Below are positions 1 to 7,165 of a stretch of DNA of 64,000 nucleotides, piece after piece (positions within the stretch are counted from its first letter, which is position 1; each line of letters starts with the position of its first letter). The position numbers and the translations under genes were made by a program. The DNA is from Microbacterium esteraromaticum (GTDB lineage Bacteria > Actinomycetota > Actinomycetes > Actinomycetales > Microbacteriaceae): contig NZ_JAEMWU010000001.1 in the NCBI RefSeq assembly GCF_017303215.1, positions 558,001 to 622,000 of the forward strand, in the 5' to 3' direction. The notes under the pieces were generated by a model. That model did not search any database, was not told the origin of the DNA, and saw nothing but the letters and a program-made list of their open reading frames with translations.

Positions 1-30
1 ACTAGTCAAACTGGCCGTGTGAATCGCGTG

Positions 31-58
31 GGGGCCGCGGCACCGGTGCCCCGGCCCC
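31..58. terminator. Near-perfect GC-rich palindrome after the ABC exporter operon
   Basis: The central 12 bp GGCACCGGTGCC is a perfect palindrome, flanked by 7-bp arms GGGGCCG and CGGCCCC with one mismatched pair between. It lies 29 bp beyond the stop codon of the minus-strand ABC operon, where a transcription terminator is expected. There is no clear T-run on either side, so the terminator role is inferred from position and stem strength. Confidence 0.5.
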
Positions 59-87
59 GACGCCGCGGGCTGGTCACTGCGTTCGCA

Positions 88-876
88 TCATCCCCGCCGT
101 ACCAACGCGCGCACGCTGGCAACAAGCGCGACGATGCACCAGAGCGACAGCGTGACCAGGTCTCGCGCTTCTGCTGTGTAGGTGTCTGAGAGAAGTCCGG
201 CCCGGATGAGATCTGCGGCCGGGCGGAACGGCAGAACATCATGCACCATCTGAAACCACACCGGCAGCTGGCTACTCGGGAAGGTGATGGGCGAGAACAG
301 CATGACGAAGAAGACGAGGACCTGCGTCACGAGTTGCGTCACCATCGGTGGTAGCGACACCGCGATTGCGTACCCCATCGCGGATGCGGTGATGGCGGTC
401 AGGATGGAGGCGGCGATCAGCAGGGGCCAATCAAATGAGTAGTCGAACCCGTAGCGCCAGTGGGCCACGAGCACGGAGACTGCCACGCCCGGCAAAGCCA
501 CAAGAAGCCACACGGTGAGATCGGCAACGAGCAGCAGCGCGCGCGGAATGGGCAACGCGCGAAGGTAGGTGAAGGTGCCCGTGGTGCGGGACTGGGCGAC
601 GCCCGCCGAGACTATGGCGAGCCCGACGATCATCAGCAGCACTGTCGGTGCCCCGGTAGAGATGAACTGGGCTGAGGCGGTGTCGATGCCAGGGATCAAC
701 AGGCCGAAGCCGACGATGATCCCTGCGGCCAGCGCTACCTGCACGACGATGACGAAGGGCAGCATCGGGCCGGACTGGGTGAGTGTCCAGCGCAGGAGAG
801 TGCGAAACGTCACGCCCAGCCCCGGGCGAGGAAGAGGTGCGGCGGTTCGGGCCATGGGTGAGGTGGTCGTGGCCAT
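88..876 (-). CDS. ABC-2 type transporter permease
   Basis: Membrane subunit of an export-type ABC transporter, 262 aa. About six hydrophobic segments are visible (near residues 40-70, 75-95, 125-150, 160-180, 190-210 and 240-255), with the ABC-2 order of a cytoplasmic N-terminus followed by paired helices. Its ATG shares one base with the stop of the upstream ATP-binding gene (TGATG), so the two are translationally coupled and probably form one complex, two copies of each. The family (DrrB/CcmB-like) exports drugs, antibiotics or lipids; the substrate cannot be read from the sequence. The divergent TetR gene and the operator array between them suggest inducible expression. Confidence 0.85.
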   Translation of the reverse strand: MATTTSPMARTAAPLPRPGLGVTFRTLLRWTLTQSGPMLPFVIVVQVALAAGIIVGFGLLIPGIDTASAQFISTGAPTVLLMIVGLAIVSAGVAQSRTTGTFTYLRALPIPRALLLVADLTVWLLVALPGVAVSVLVAHWRYGFDYSFDWPLLIAASILTAITASAMGYAIAVSLPPMVTQLVTQVLVFFVMLFSPITFPSSQLPVWFQMVHDVLPFRPAADLIRAGLLSDTYTAEARDLVTLSLWCIVALVASVRALVRRG

Positions 877-1841
877 CAGACGCCTTCTTTCGTGGCTTCA
901 GCTAGTTCGTCGCCTGCGGAGGTGATGGAGAGATACGTGTCTTCGAGAGTCGTCGGGGTGATCGCGTAGCTCTCGACCTCGCCTCGGTCGCGGAGTGACG
1001 CAGCCCAGGCGACGGCGGTAGCTGCGTGAGTGGCGGCGATGGTGAGAATTGTGCGTCTTCCTGCGGTCACCTGGCGTACGACCGGAAGCGGCGGCGAGAT
1101 CGGTTCTGTCGCAAATGCGTCGGTGCGGAAGAGTTCGACATGGAGGTCATTGTCACGGGTGCCGCGTAGCTCGCGGGGCGTGCCCGTGGCGACGACGCGG
1201 CCCCGGTCGAGGAGCACGAGCGAGTCGACGACTCGTTCGGCTTCGAGGACGTTGTGCGTGACCAGAAGCACGCCGGCGCCTTGGTCGCCGAGTCGGCGTA
1301 CGGTCTGCCAGAGGAGCCTGCGACGTGAGGCATCGACGTCGTTCGTCGGTTCGTCCAGGACGACGAGGGGAACGGGGGCGACTGCTGCCATGGCGAATGC
1401 CGTGAGGCGACGCGCCCCGCCAGACAACCCACCCTCTGGTACTGCGCGCCGGGTGAACCACTCGCCGATGTCGAGGTCATCGGCAAGCCGCAGCGCGGCC
1501 GCGCGGGCGTCGGAGGTCGATAGCCCGCGCAGGCGCGCGGCGATCTCGATCGCCTCTTTCGGGGTGAGTCCATCCAGTGGCGCTTGCGCCTGCGGTTGGA
1601 GCGCCACGGCGCGTCGCGCTGCCGCAGGATCCTTGATCGCGTCGATGCCTGCCACGCGGATAGCTCCACGGTCGGGGCGCAGGAGCCCGACAAGCTGCGA
1701 GACGAGTGTCGTCTTTCCTGCCCCGTTGTGTCCGAGCAATCCGACCACTTCGCCGGGGTGCACGCGCAGATGAATGTCCTCGTTCGCGACCACTTTCCCG
1801 AACGTGCGGGTGAGGTCGCTCACCTCCAGAACGGCGCTCAC
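876..1841 (-). CDS. ABC transporter ATP-binding protein (DrrA/CcmA type)
   Basis: 321-aa ATPase that energises the permease encoded just downstream. Walker A GHNGAGKT at residues 37-44, signature LSGG at 139-142, Walker B with D163-E164 and the H-loop histidine at 196 are intact, so it should be active. The C-terminal ~100 residues match the extra regulatory domain of drug-export ATPases. I start at the GTG at 1841 because AAAGGGGG sits about 9 nt upstream. The ATGs at 1862 and 1913 lie in or beyond the operator array and would add an unlikely N-terminal tail. TetR control is inferred from the divergent regulator. Confidence 0.85.
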   Translation of the reverse strand: MSAVLEVSDLTRTFGKVVANEDIHLRVHPGEVVGLLGHNGAGKTTLVSQLVGLLRPDRGAIRVAGIDAIKDPAAARRAVALQPQAQAPLDGLTPKEAIEIAARLRGLSTSDARAAALRLADDLDIGEWFTRRAVPEGGLSGGARRLTAFAMAAVAPVPLVVLDEPTNDVDASRRRLLWQTVRRLGDQGAGVLLVTHNVLEAERVVDSLVLLDRGRVVATGTPRELRGTRDNDLHVELFRTDAFATEPISPPLPVVRQVTAGRRTILTIAATHAATAVAWAASLRDRGEVESYAITPTTLEDTYLSITSAGDELAEATKEGV

Positions 1842-1860
1842 AGCAACCGCCCCCTTTCGC

Positions 1861-1892
1861 ATACCGTTGGTATCTGAGATACCGACAGTATC
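1861..1892. promoter_or_regulatory. Overlapping dyads, probable TetR operator
   Basis: Three inverted repeats overlap in 32 bp: ATACC-GTT-GGTAT (1861-1873), GGTATC-TGA-GATACC (1869-1883) and GATAC-CGACA-GTATC (1878-1892). They lie between the ABC operon and the divergent tetR gene, just upstream of the chosen GTG start of the ATPase. Spacing and symmetry fit a TetR-dimer operator, perhaps with cooperative binding. The assignment is inferred from position. Confidence 0.65.
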
Positions 1893-1929
1893 TAGATTTG
1901 CGGAGGGGGTCAAGAAGTAGGATCGGGGG

Positions 1930-2619
1930 ATGGCAGATTCCGGCTCCCGGCGCGCTCATGCGCAACGTCAGCAGGAGACCCGCAACGCACTGGTCTTTGC
2001 GGCGCTCGCAGCCTTTGCGCGGGACGGATATCACGCAGCAAGCCTCGAGGGAATCGCCAACGACGCCGGGTTCTCGAAGGGTGCGATCTACTCGAACTTT
2101 GACGGCAAAGCCGATCTGTTTCTCGCGGTCATGGACAACAACCTGGCAATGGTGCGAGGCGATGGGTGGGATCCGCTCGACAACCACAGTCAGGGGGAGG
2201 ATGCTGCTGACGAGCCGTCAGAGATGGATCTGCCCGCACTGGTTCGCGGCTTCGCTCTTGCCACACTGGAGTTCATCGCGTCCGCTGCGCGTGACGAGAA
2301 GCTCGTCACCGCACTGCGCGCGCGCAATCAGCTCATGATCGACGCCTATCAGCGCATCGCAGAAGAGCAACGCGCCGAAGGTGAGATGCTCTCGACAGGT
2401 GATGTCGCGCGCCTGATGGTCGCTCTCAACCAGGGCATCTCGGTGGTGGCGTTGAGCGGCATCAGCGATATGGACGACTCCCTCATGCGCGTGGGAATGC
2501 GCCGCCTGCTTGACCCGGCGGGGTCAGCAGGCGACGCTTCCCTGCGGACGCCGGGAGGGTTCCCGGGAGTCGAAGACGTTCAGAGAATGTTGCGAGACGC
2601 GGCCGACAGCGAGAGATGA
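1930..2619 (+). CDS. TetR/AcrR family transcriptional regulator
   Basis: 229-aa ligand-responsive repressor. The N-terminal helix-turn-helix reads SLEGIANDAGFSKGAIYSNF (about residues 38-57), the standard TetR DNA-recognition pattern, and the following ~160 residues form the variable ligand-binding and dimerisation region. It diverges from the ABC exporter genes with the operator array between, the usual arrangement for a repressor of its neighbouring efflux pump and of itself. The ATG is preceded at close range by a GGGGG run. The ligand is unknown. Confidence 0.85.
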   Translation: MADSGSRRAHAQRQQETRNALVFAALAAFARDGYHAASLEGIANDAGFSKGAIYSNFDGKADLFLAVMDNNLAMVRGDGWDPLDNHSQGEDAADEPSEMDLPALVRGFALATLEFIASAARDEKLVTALRARNQLMIDAYQRIAEEQRAEGEMLSTGDVARLMVALNQGISVVALSGISDMDDSLMRVGMRRLLDPAGSAGDASLRTPGGFPGVEDVQRMLRDAADSER

Positions 2620-2649
2620 TCGCTCGCCGCCGGCGCTGCCGTTGCGGGC

Positions 2650-3651
2650 TTACTGCACCGACCACCCGCCGTCCGAGGTCAGCACGGCGCCGTTGATGTT
2701 GACGGCGTCGTCGCTGAGCAGGAAGGTGATCGAGGCGGCGAGCTGTTCGGCGGTCGCGACCGACGGGATCGCCTGCTGGAACGGCGCGAGGCGCGCAGAC
2801 CCGTACTCGGACATGTGGGGCGGCATCGGGATGCCCGTGGCGACGCCGCCGGGTGCGACCGAGTTCACGCGGATGCCCTTCGGCCCGTACATCACGGCGG
2901 CCGAGCGGGTGACGCCGATGATGCCGTGCTTGCTGGCGGTGTAGGCGTTGCCCGAGGCATTGCCGCGCAATCCCGCTTCGCTGGAGACGTTGAGGATCGC
3001 CCCGCGGCCGGCCTGCTCCATGAGCGGCAGTACGGCGCGCATGAGCTTGAACGGAGCGGTGAGGTTGATCGCGATGACGCGGTCCCAGGTGGCATCCGAT
3101 GTCTCGCCTGCCGGAGAGAAGTCGTCGTTGATGCCGGCGACGTTCGCGAGGCCGTCGATGCGGTCGCCCGCTGCGGCGACTACGGCGTCGATCGCGGGCT
3201 GAGTGGTGAGGTCTCCGGCGATGACGGTGATGTCAGCATCCGACAGTTCGTCCTTGAGGGCGTCGAGCTTGTCGGCGGCGATGTCTGAGGCGATCACGCG
3301 TCCGCCTTCGCGCGCGATGCGCGCGGCGGTGGCCCGGCCGATTCCGGATGCTGCGCCGGTGACGATCACGGTCTTGCCGGCGAAGCGGGCGGGGGTGATG
3401 CGTTCGGTCCAGCCGGTGTCTTCGGTGTCGGTGGGCATCTCGCCGCCGTTGGCGGCGCGCACGAGGTCGTCGACGACCGACTGGGGCATGGCGCCCTGGC
3501 TCATGGCGACGAGTTGCTGCAGGGGGAGGCCGAGCACGGGGGTGAGCTGTTCGGGGTCGGCGCCCGATTGGGCGAGCAGGCCGCGGATGAGGTCGCCGCC
3601 GATGTCGTCGTTCAGCCACTCGCCGATGGTGGAGTGTGCGGTCAGTGCCAT
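2650..3651 (-). CDS. SDR family NAD(P)-dependent oxidoreductase with N-terminal extension
   Basis: Short-chain dehydrogenase/reductase, 333 aa. The Rossmann motif TGAASGIG, an NVAG motif in place of the usual NNAG, the catalytic Ser in NVSSEAG and YTASK (YxxxK) are all present, so it should be a functional oxidoreductase; the substrate is unknown. SDRs of this type are usually ~250 aa. This one carries ~85 extra helical N-terminal residues before the Rossmann fold. The start at 3651 follows AAGGAG with 5-nt spacing; the longer frame to 3681 would run through a palindromic operator. The divergent TetR gene probably represses it. Confidence 0.85.
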   Translation of the reverse strand: MALTAHSTIGEWLNDDIGGDLIRGLLAQSGADPEQLTPVLGLPLQQLVAMSQGAMPQSVVDDLVRAANGGEMPTDTEDTGWTERITPARFAGKTVIVTGAASGIGRATAARIAREGGRVIASDIAADKLDALKDELSDADITVIAGDLTTQPAIDAVVAAAGDRIDGLANVAGINDDFSPAGETSDATWDRVIAINLTAPFKLMRAVLPLMEQAGRGAILNVSSEAGLRGNASGNAYTASKHGIIGVTRSAAVMYGPKGIRVNSVAPGGVATGIPMPPHMSEYGSARLAPFQQAIPSVATAEQLAASITFLLSDDAVNINGAVLTSDGGWSVQ

Positions 3652-3675
3652 GGGATCTCCTTCACTCGTGCGATA

Positions 3676-3689
3676 ACGCAACGTTGCGT
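3676..3689. promoter_or_regulatory. 14-bp perfect palindrome, probable TetR operator
   Basis: ACGCAACGTTGCGT is a perfect 14-bp palindrome between the divergent SDR gene and the tetR gene at 3726. Length, symmetry and location fit an operator for that regulator. Confidence 0.6.
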
Positions 3690-3725
3690 CTCGTAACTCG
3701 ACTATACGCCCGATACTCTGAATGA

Positions 3726-4295
3726 ATGCCCCGACCTCGCAGTGAGAAAGCCCGCCGGGCCGTGCTGGAGGCGATGCGCAGCGCGCTCGCCGAAGACAGC
3801 TACGCCGCCGTCACGATCGAGGGGCTCGCCGCCGAGGCGGGGGTGTCGAAGCAGACGATCTACCGCTGGTGGCCGTCGAAGGCCGCCGTGCTCGGTGAGG
3901 CGCTGCTGGAGGGGGAGCTTCCGGGAGCGGATGCTGCCGTTCCGATGACCGACGACCTCGACACGGATCTGCGTGCGTGGCTCACCGCCATGTCGGCACG
4001 TCAGAGCGATGGTGCGACGCTCGAGATCGCGCGGGCGCTGATCGCCGTGACCGCCACCGATGCCGAGCTGGGTGCGCTGCTGAACGAGCGCCTGGCGGCG
4101 CCCGTGCGCGACTGGGTGACCGTGCGGTTGACTGCCGCTATCGCCGCCGGCGAGGTGCGTGCCGATGCGGATGCTGACGCCATCGCCGACCAGTTCATCG
4201 CCTTGGCCAGCTACGCCGCGCTGCTGGGGCAGCCGCTGGGAGAAGAGCGGGTGGATGCCATCGTGCGGATGGTCATGCGGGGGATTGGGGTGTAG
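3726..4295 (+). CDS. TetR/AcrR family transcriptional regulator
   Basis: 189-aa regulator. The TetR helix-turn-helix is clear in TIEGLAAEAGVSKQTIYRWW at about residues 31-50, and the WWPSKAAVLGEAL that follows is common in actinobacterial members with a TetR_C-type ligand domain. It diverges from the SDR gene with a 14-bp palindrome between them, so it probably controls both genes. No ligand can be inferred. Confidence 0.85.
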   Translation: MPRPRSEKARRAVLEAMRSALAEDSYAAVTIEGLAAEAGVSKQTIYRWWPSKAAVLGEALLEGELPGADAAVPMTDDLDTDLRAWLTAMSARQSDGATLEIARALIAVTATDAELGALLNERLAAPVRDWVTVRLTAAIAAGEVRADADADAIADQFIALASYAALLGQPLGEERVDAIVRMVMRGIGV

Positions 4296-4441
4296 GTGGT
4301 GGGCGGGATGTCACCTCGCCGGCGTGATTGGACCTGGCGGGTGCTGTCGAGCCTCTGCGCGTATCGGAAGTGGAAAGGCCGGAAGGAGGCGTCGGCGCTC
4401 AGCCCACGTAGGGTGACTAGTTGATGACGCCTCACAAGCCG

Positions 4442-4777
4442 CTACGCTACCGGTGATCCCGAATCCCAAACGTCGGCGTACTCGTCACGGACTTGCGGCC
4501 AGATGATGCGGAGGCCTGCTTCGACGGAGCCTACGTTTCTCGCCGTTTGGCCGAGGAGTACAAAATCGTGCGCGATCGGGCGGCCAGCGCGGTCGATTCG
4601 CCCCTCGGGGTCAGCCAACCTCAACGCAGCCCGGTCCCCAACGGCTTGATACCCCTGAGGTCCGAGCTCGGTCGCGTCGAAGACTGCTTCGTACGTCGGC
4701 AATGGGTCAATGAATCCGCCTGTGCGTAGAAACCTGAATCCCCAAGATCTGCCACGCGTTGCCCAGATAAATGTCAC
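4442..4777 (-). CDS. Uncharacterised small protein, third gene of the GTPase cluster
   Basis: 111-aa protein I do not recognise. It is soluble, moderately acidic, with no signal peptide or membrane segment, and starts MTFIWATRGRSWGFRFLR. The ATG overlaps the stop codon of the GTPase gene by 4 nt (ATGA), so it is translationally coupled and probably works with it. Such linkage is typical of effector or regulatory partners in GTPase-based conflict systems, but no catalytic motif is visible, so no function is assigned. Confidence 0.6.
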   Translation of the reverse strand: MTFIWATRGRSWGFRFLRTGGFIDPLPTYEAVFDATELGPQGYQAVGDRAALRLADPEGRIDRAGRPIAHDFVLLGQTARNVGSVEAGLRIIWPQVRDEYADVWDSGSPVA

Positions 4778-5946
4778 TTCAGGCTCCGCAGCAGTATTCG
4801 TTCCTGCTCGGCATCCTCTAGGTCGATGCGGAAACGAGTGAGCACCGCGGTCAGATAGTCATGCCGTGAGAGCGCTTCAGCCTTCGTTTCTTCGAGCTTC
4901 GAGCGCCCCATGCCGACCAGCTTGTCAATGGCGTCTTGCGAGAGCGCTCGCGCGAGGAAGGGCCCGATGGCAGCCATAGGCCCGGGGAGCTTGACCTTGC
5001 CGAGGAACGGCGCGACGAACGCCATCGCCGTGGCGATCTTGTCGGCGTTGTTGAGCAGTTCTTCTGCGACCTTCTGAGGGAGTTGCTGAGCTCTCACCCA
5101 GTGCACGTGTCGCTCGAACGGAAGAACTGCTGCGATCGGGAGGATCAGATCGACGCCGACGCGCTCTGTCACCTCGATCTCTTCGGGGGTGAACTTCGCA
5201 GAAGAGAGCAGAAGGAAATCCTCGCCGACCGCGAGGGCGTCTGGCGCTTGCACCATGTCCGCGATGGTGTCGCGCAGACGGTTGAGATCATCCCCGCTCT
5301 TCTCGATCACGAGTTCCTTGAGGCGGTGGACGTCCATCTCCGGGATCAGGTCCGATTTGGAAAGCGCGACCATCCAGATCCGAGGAAAAGCGACGAGCGG
5401 TTTGCCGTCGTCGAGAATCTGGTCTCGGAGTCGTCCGAGGCCCTCCCGGTAGTTGCGGAAAAGGGACTTCAGGTAGGCCTCTTCTTGACCTGCGTTGTCG
5501 AGCAGCCGCTGTGCGTCGACGAGGAGCAGAGCGACATCCGATCCGAGTAGGGAGCGGAATCCTTCGACCCTCCGATCCGCCTCCTCGCCGCTGACGTCTT
5601 GTTCGAACCACTCGCCAGGATAGTCGTGCCAAACCAGGCGCAGGGTGTCGAACGGCACGTTCTGTTTCGGCGCCGACGCGAGTGCCTTGGCTCATCGAAT
5701 CGAGAAGGAGTAAGCGATCGATCGAAACTTGTTGGGTTCAGGGACCCGCGCGGACTTCTTCATCCCGAGGTAGTTCTGATAGAGCTTGACGCCCTGACCG
5801 GCATCGTCCGCGACGATATCGAAGAGGTTCCGTTCGCCATACCCCTGTTCCTCGGACGGCCCGAAGAAAGACGACAACAAGACTGTCTTGCCGCTTCCGC
5901 TTTCCCCGAAGACGGCGATGTGCTGTTCCAACACCTTGTTCGACAT
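4774..5946 (-). pseudogene. TRAFAC-like GTPase gene interrupted by an in-frame TGA
   Basis: One reading frame from an ATG at 5946 (GAGGAG 7 nt upstream) encodes a P-loop GTPase of ~390 codons, broken only by TGA at 5692-5694. Before the stop are G1 GESGSGKT and a switch region. After it, in the same frame, come AKALASAPKQN, G3 WHDYPGEW, G4 SKSD and G5 SSAK, then a helical C-terminal region. The downstream part could start at GTG 5658 but has no Shine-Dalgarno there and lacks the P-loop. The simplest reading is a single nonsense change (for example CGA to TGA) in a gene that was recently intact, or a sequencing error. Similar GTPases occur in actinobacterial conflict operons. Confidence 0.7.
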
Positions 5947-5959
5947 GCTCGTGCTCCTC

Positions 5960-7087
5960 TCAGCGTCGCCAGCGTAGCGGACCGCTGATGAAGCCATCGC
6001 CGGCAGTTGACCTAAGGAGTCGTTCCCAGAATCCGCTCGTCTTGCCCGCGCGCGCCTGTTCGTCATTCCAAAGTTCGCCGGCTTCGGTCCGAGCCGCCGA
6101 AGATCGCTCAAGTGAGCGAGAAGTGAAAGCAGCGGCAACTCCCAAGAGCTTCCGTCGGCCGATCCAGGGGGCGGGCAGCCAGAGCGCGATGGCGTGTAGC
6201 GCGGTGACAGCGAGAATCAGCCAGCCCAAGCCGCCGACCGTGGGCCCTGCGACGAAGAGGATCCCGGCGAAAAGCGCGCTGGCGAGGGCGCCAACCGCGG
6301 CGAATACGCTGACCGTCCACCTACGTGTGGACGGCGAGTCTGCCTTGTTCGCCGTGGCGATCCAGGCGAACGTCAGCAGAATCGGTCCGAAGGAGAGCAA
6401 ACCCATCATCACAACCGTTGTGGGATGAGTTGCCCATTCGATACCCCAGGTGATCATCGAGTAGAGCGTTCCCGAGATGGTCATCACCACGATCGGACAG
6501 ATCGTGTAGAGCGTGAGGGTGGGCCAGGTCCTTTGACGTGGTACCGTCTGCCATCCGGCGCCCAGGGCGTCGTTCGCCCATCGCGAGCGGCGAGCATGAT
6601 TCTGGTATGCGAGGAGGTACCTCTGTTCGGCTGAGAGCAGCTGGGGCGGCGCGAGCCGTTCCGCCAGCACGTAACTTACGAAAGCAAGGAGAACGGCGAA
6701 CGCGACGAACGCAGCGGACGTCGGTTGAGACCAGACCATGATGGCCGCGCCACTGAGAATGGTGGTCGTTGCGAGTTGCAGGGCGCGGGCGATCTTCCGA
6801 TTTCCCTCGGCGTAGGCGTCGTTCAGTGGTTGGCCGCTCAGCGCCGCAAGCAGACTGAGGACGGTAGTGAAGAAGAGCAACTCTGTCGAGTACAGAGGAC
6901 TGATGAACGCATGCAGGACCCCCAGCGATGTGTCAATCGAGACGTTGAGCGGGGTCAATTCCGCTAGCACCACCAACGCGAAGACGATCGTGAAGTTTCC
7001 ACCAGCCGCGAGCACGAACCAGGCTGCGAGCTTTCTGCCAAGCGATGTTCCTTGTGCGCTCATGCGCATTGGTCTATCAGCAGGCAC
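5960..7087 (-). CDS. Polytopic membrane protein of the GTPase cluster
   Basis: 375-aa integral membrane protein with about eight predicted transmembrane segments in pairs, a cytoplasmic loop after the fourth (RLAPPQLLSAEQRYLL...), and a charged C-terminal tail. I recognise no transporter or enzyme signature. The start is GTG 7087: AAGGAG lies 6 nt upstream, whereas the ATGs at 7069 and 7063 have no proper ribosome site. It ends 13 nt before the GTPase start, so the two are one operon. It could anchor the GTPase at the membrane or act as its effector; that is inference. Its promoter region is shared with the divergent hsdM gene. Confidence 0.7.
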   Translation of the reverse strand: MPADRPMRMSAQGTSLGRKLAAWFVLAAGGNFTIVFALVVLAELTPLNVSIDTSLGVLHAFISPLYSTELLFFTTVLSLLAALSGQPLNDAYAEGNRKIARALQLATTTILSGAAIMVWSQPTSAAFVAFAVLLAFVSYVLAERLAPPQLLSAEQRYLLAYQNHARRSRWANDALGAGWQTVPRQRTWPTLTLYTICPIVVMTISGTLYSMITWGIEWATHPTTVVMMGLLSFGPILLTFAWIATANKADSPSTRRWTVSVFAAVGALASALFAGILFVAGPTVGGLGWLILAVTALHAIALWLPAPWIGRRKLLGVAAAFTSRSLERSSAARTEAGELWNDEQARAGKTSGFWERLLRSTAGDGFISGPLRWRR

Positions 7088-7165
7088 CGACGTCTCCTTC
7101 GCGCGATGGTTCTGCGCCATGATGGAGACGGCGCGCGTTCGGCGCCAGGGACAGGGGCATTCTTC

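Noticed and set aside
4386..4433. 8-bp inverted repeat GAGGCGTC...GACGCCTC as a terminator between tetR and the GTPase cluster
   Set aside because: Loop of 32 nt and no T-run; could be chance in GC-rich DNA.
5692..5694. TGA as a selenocysteine codon in the GTPase
   Set aside because: The position is not a redox site, no stem-loop follows at the proper distance, and no selenocysteine genes are seen.
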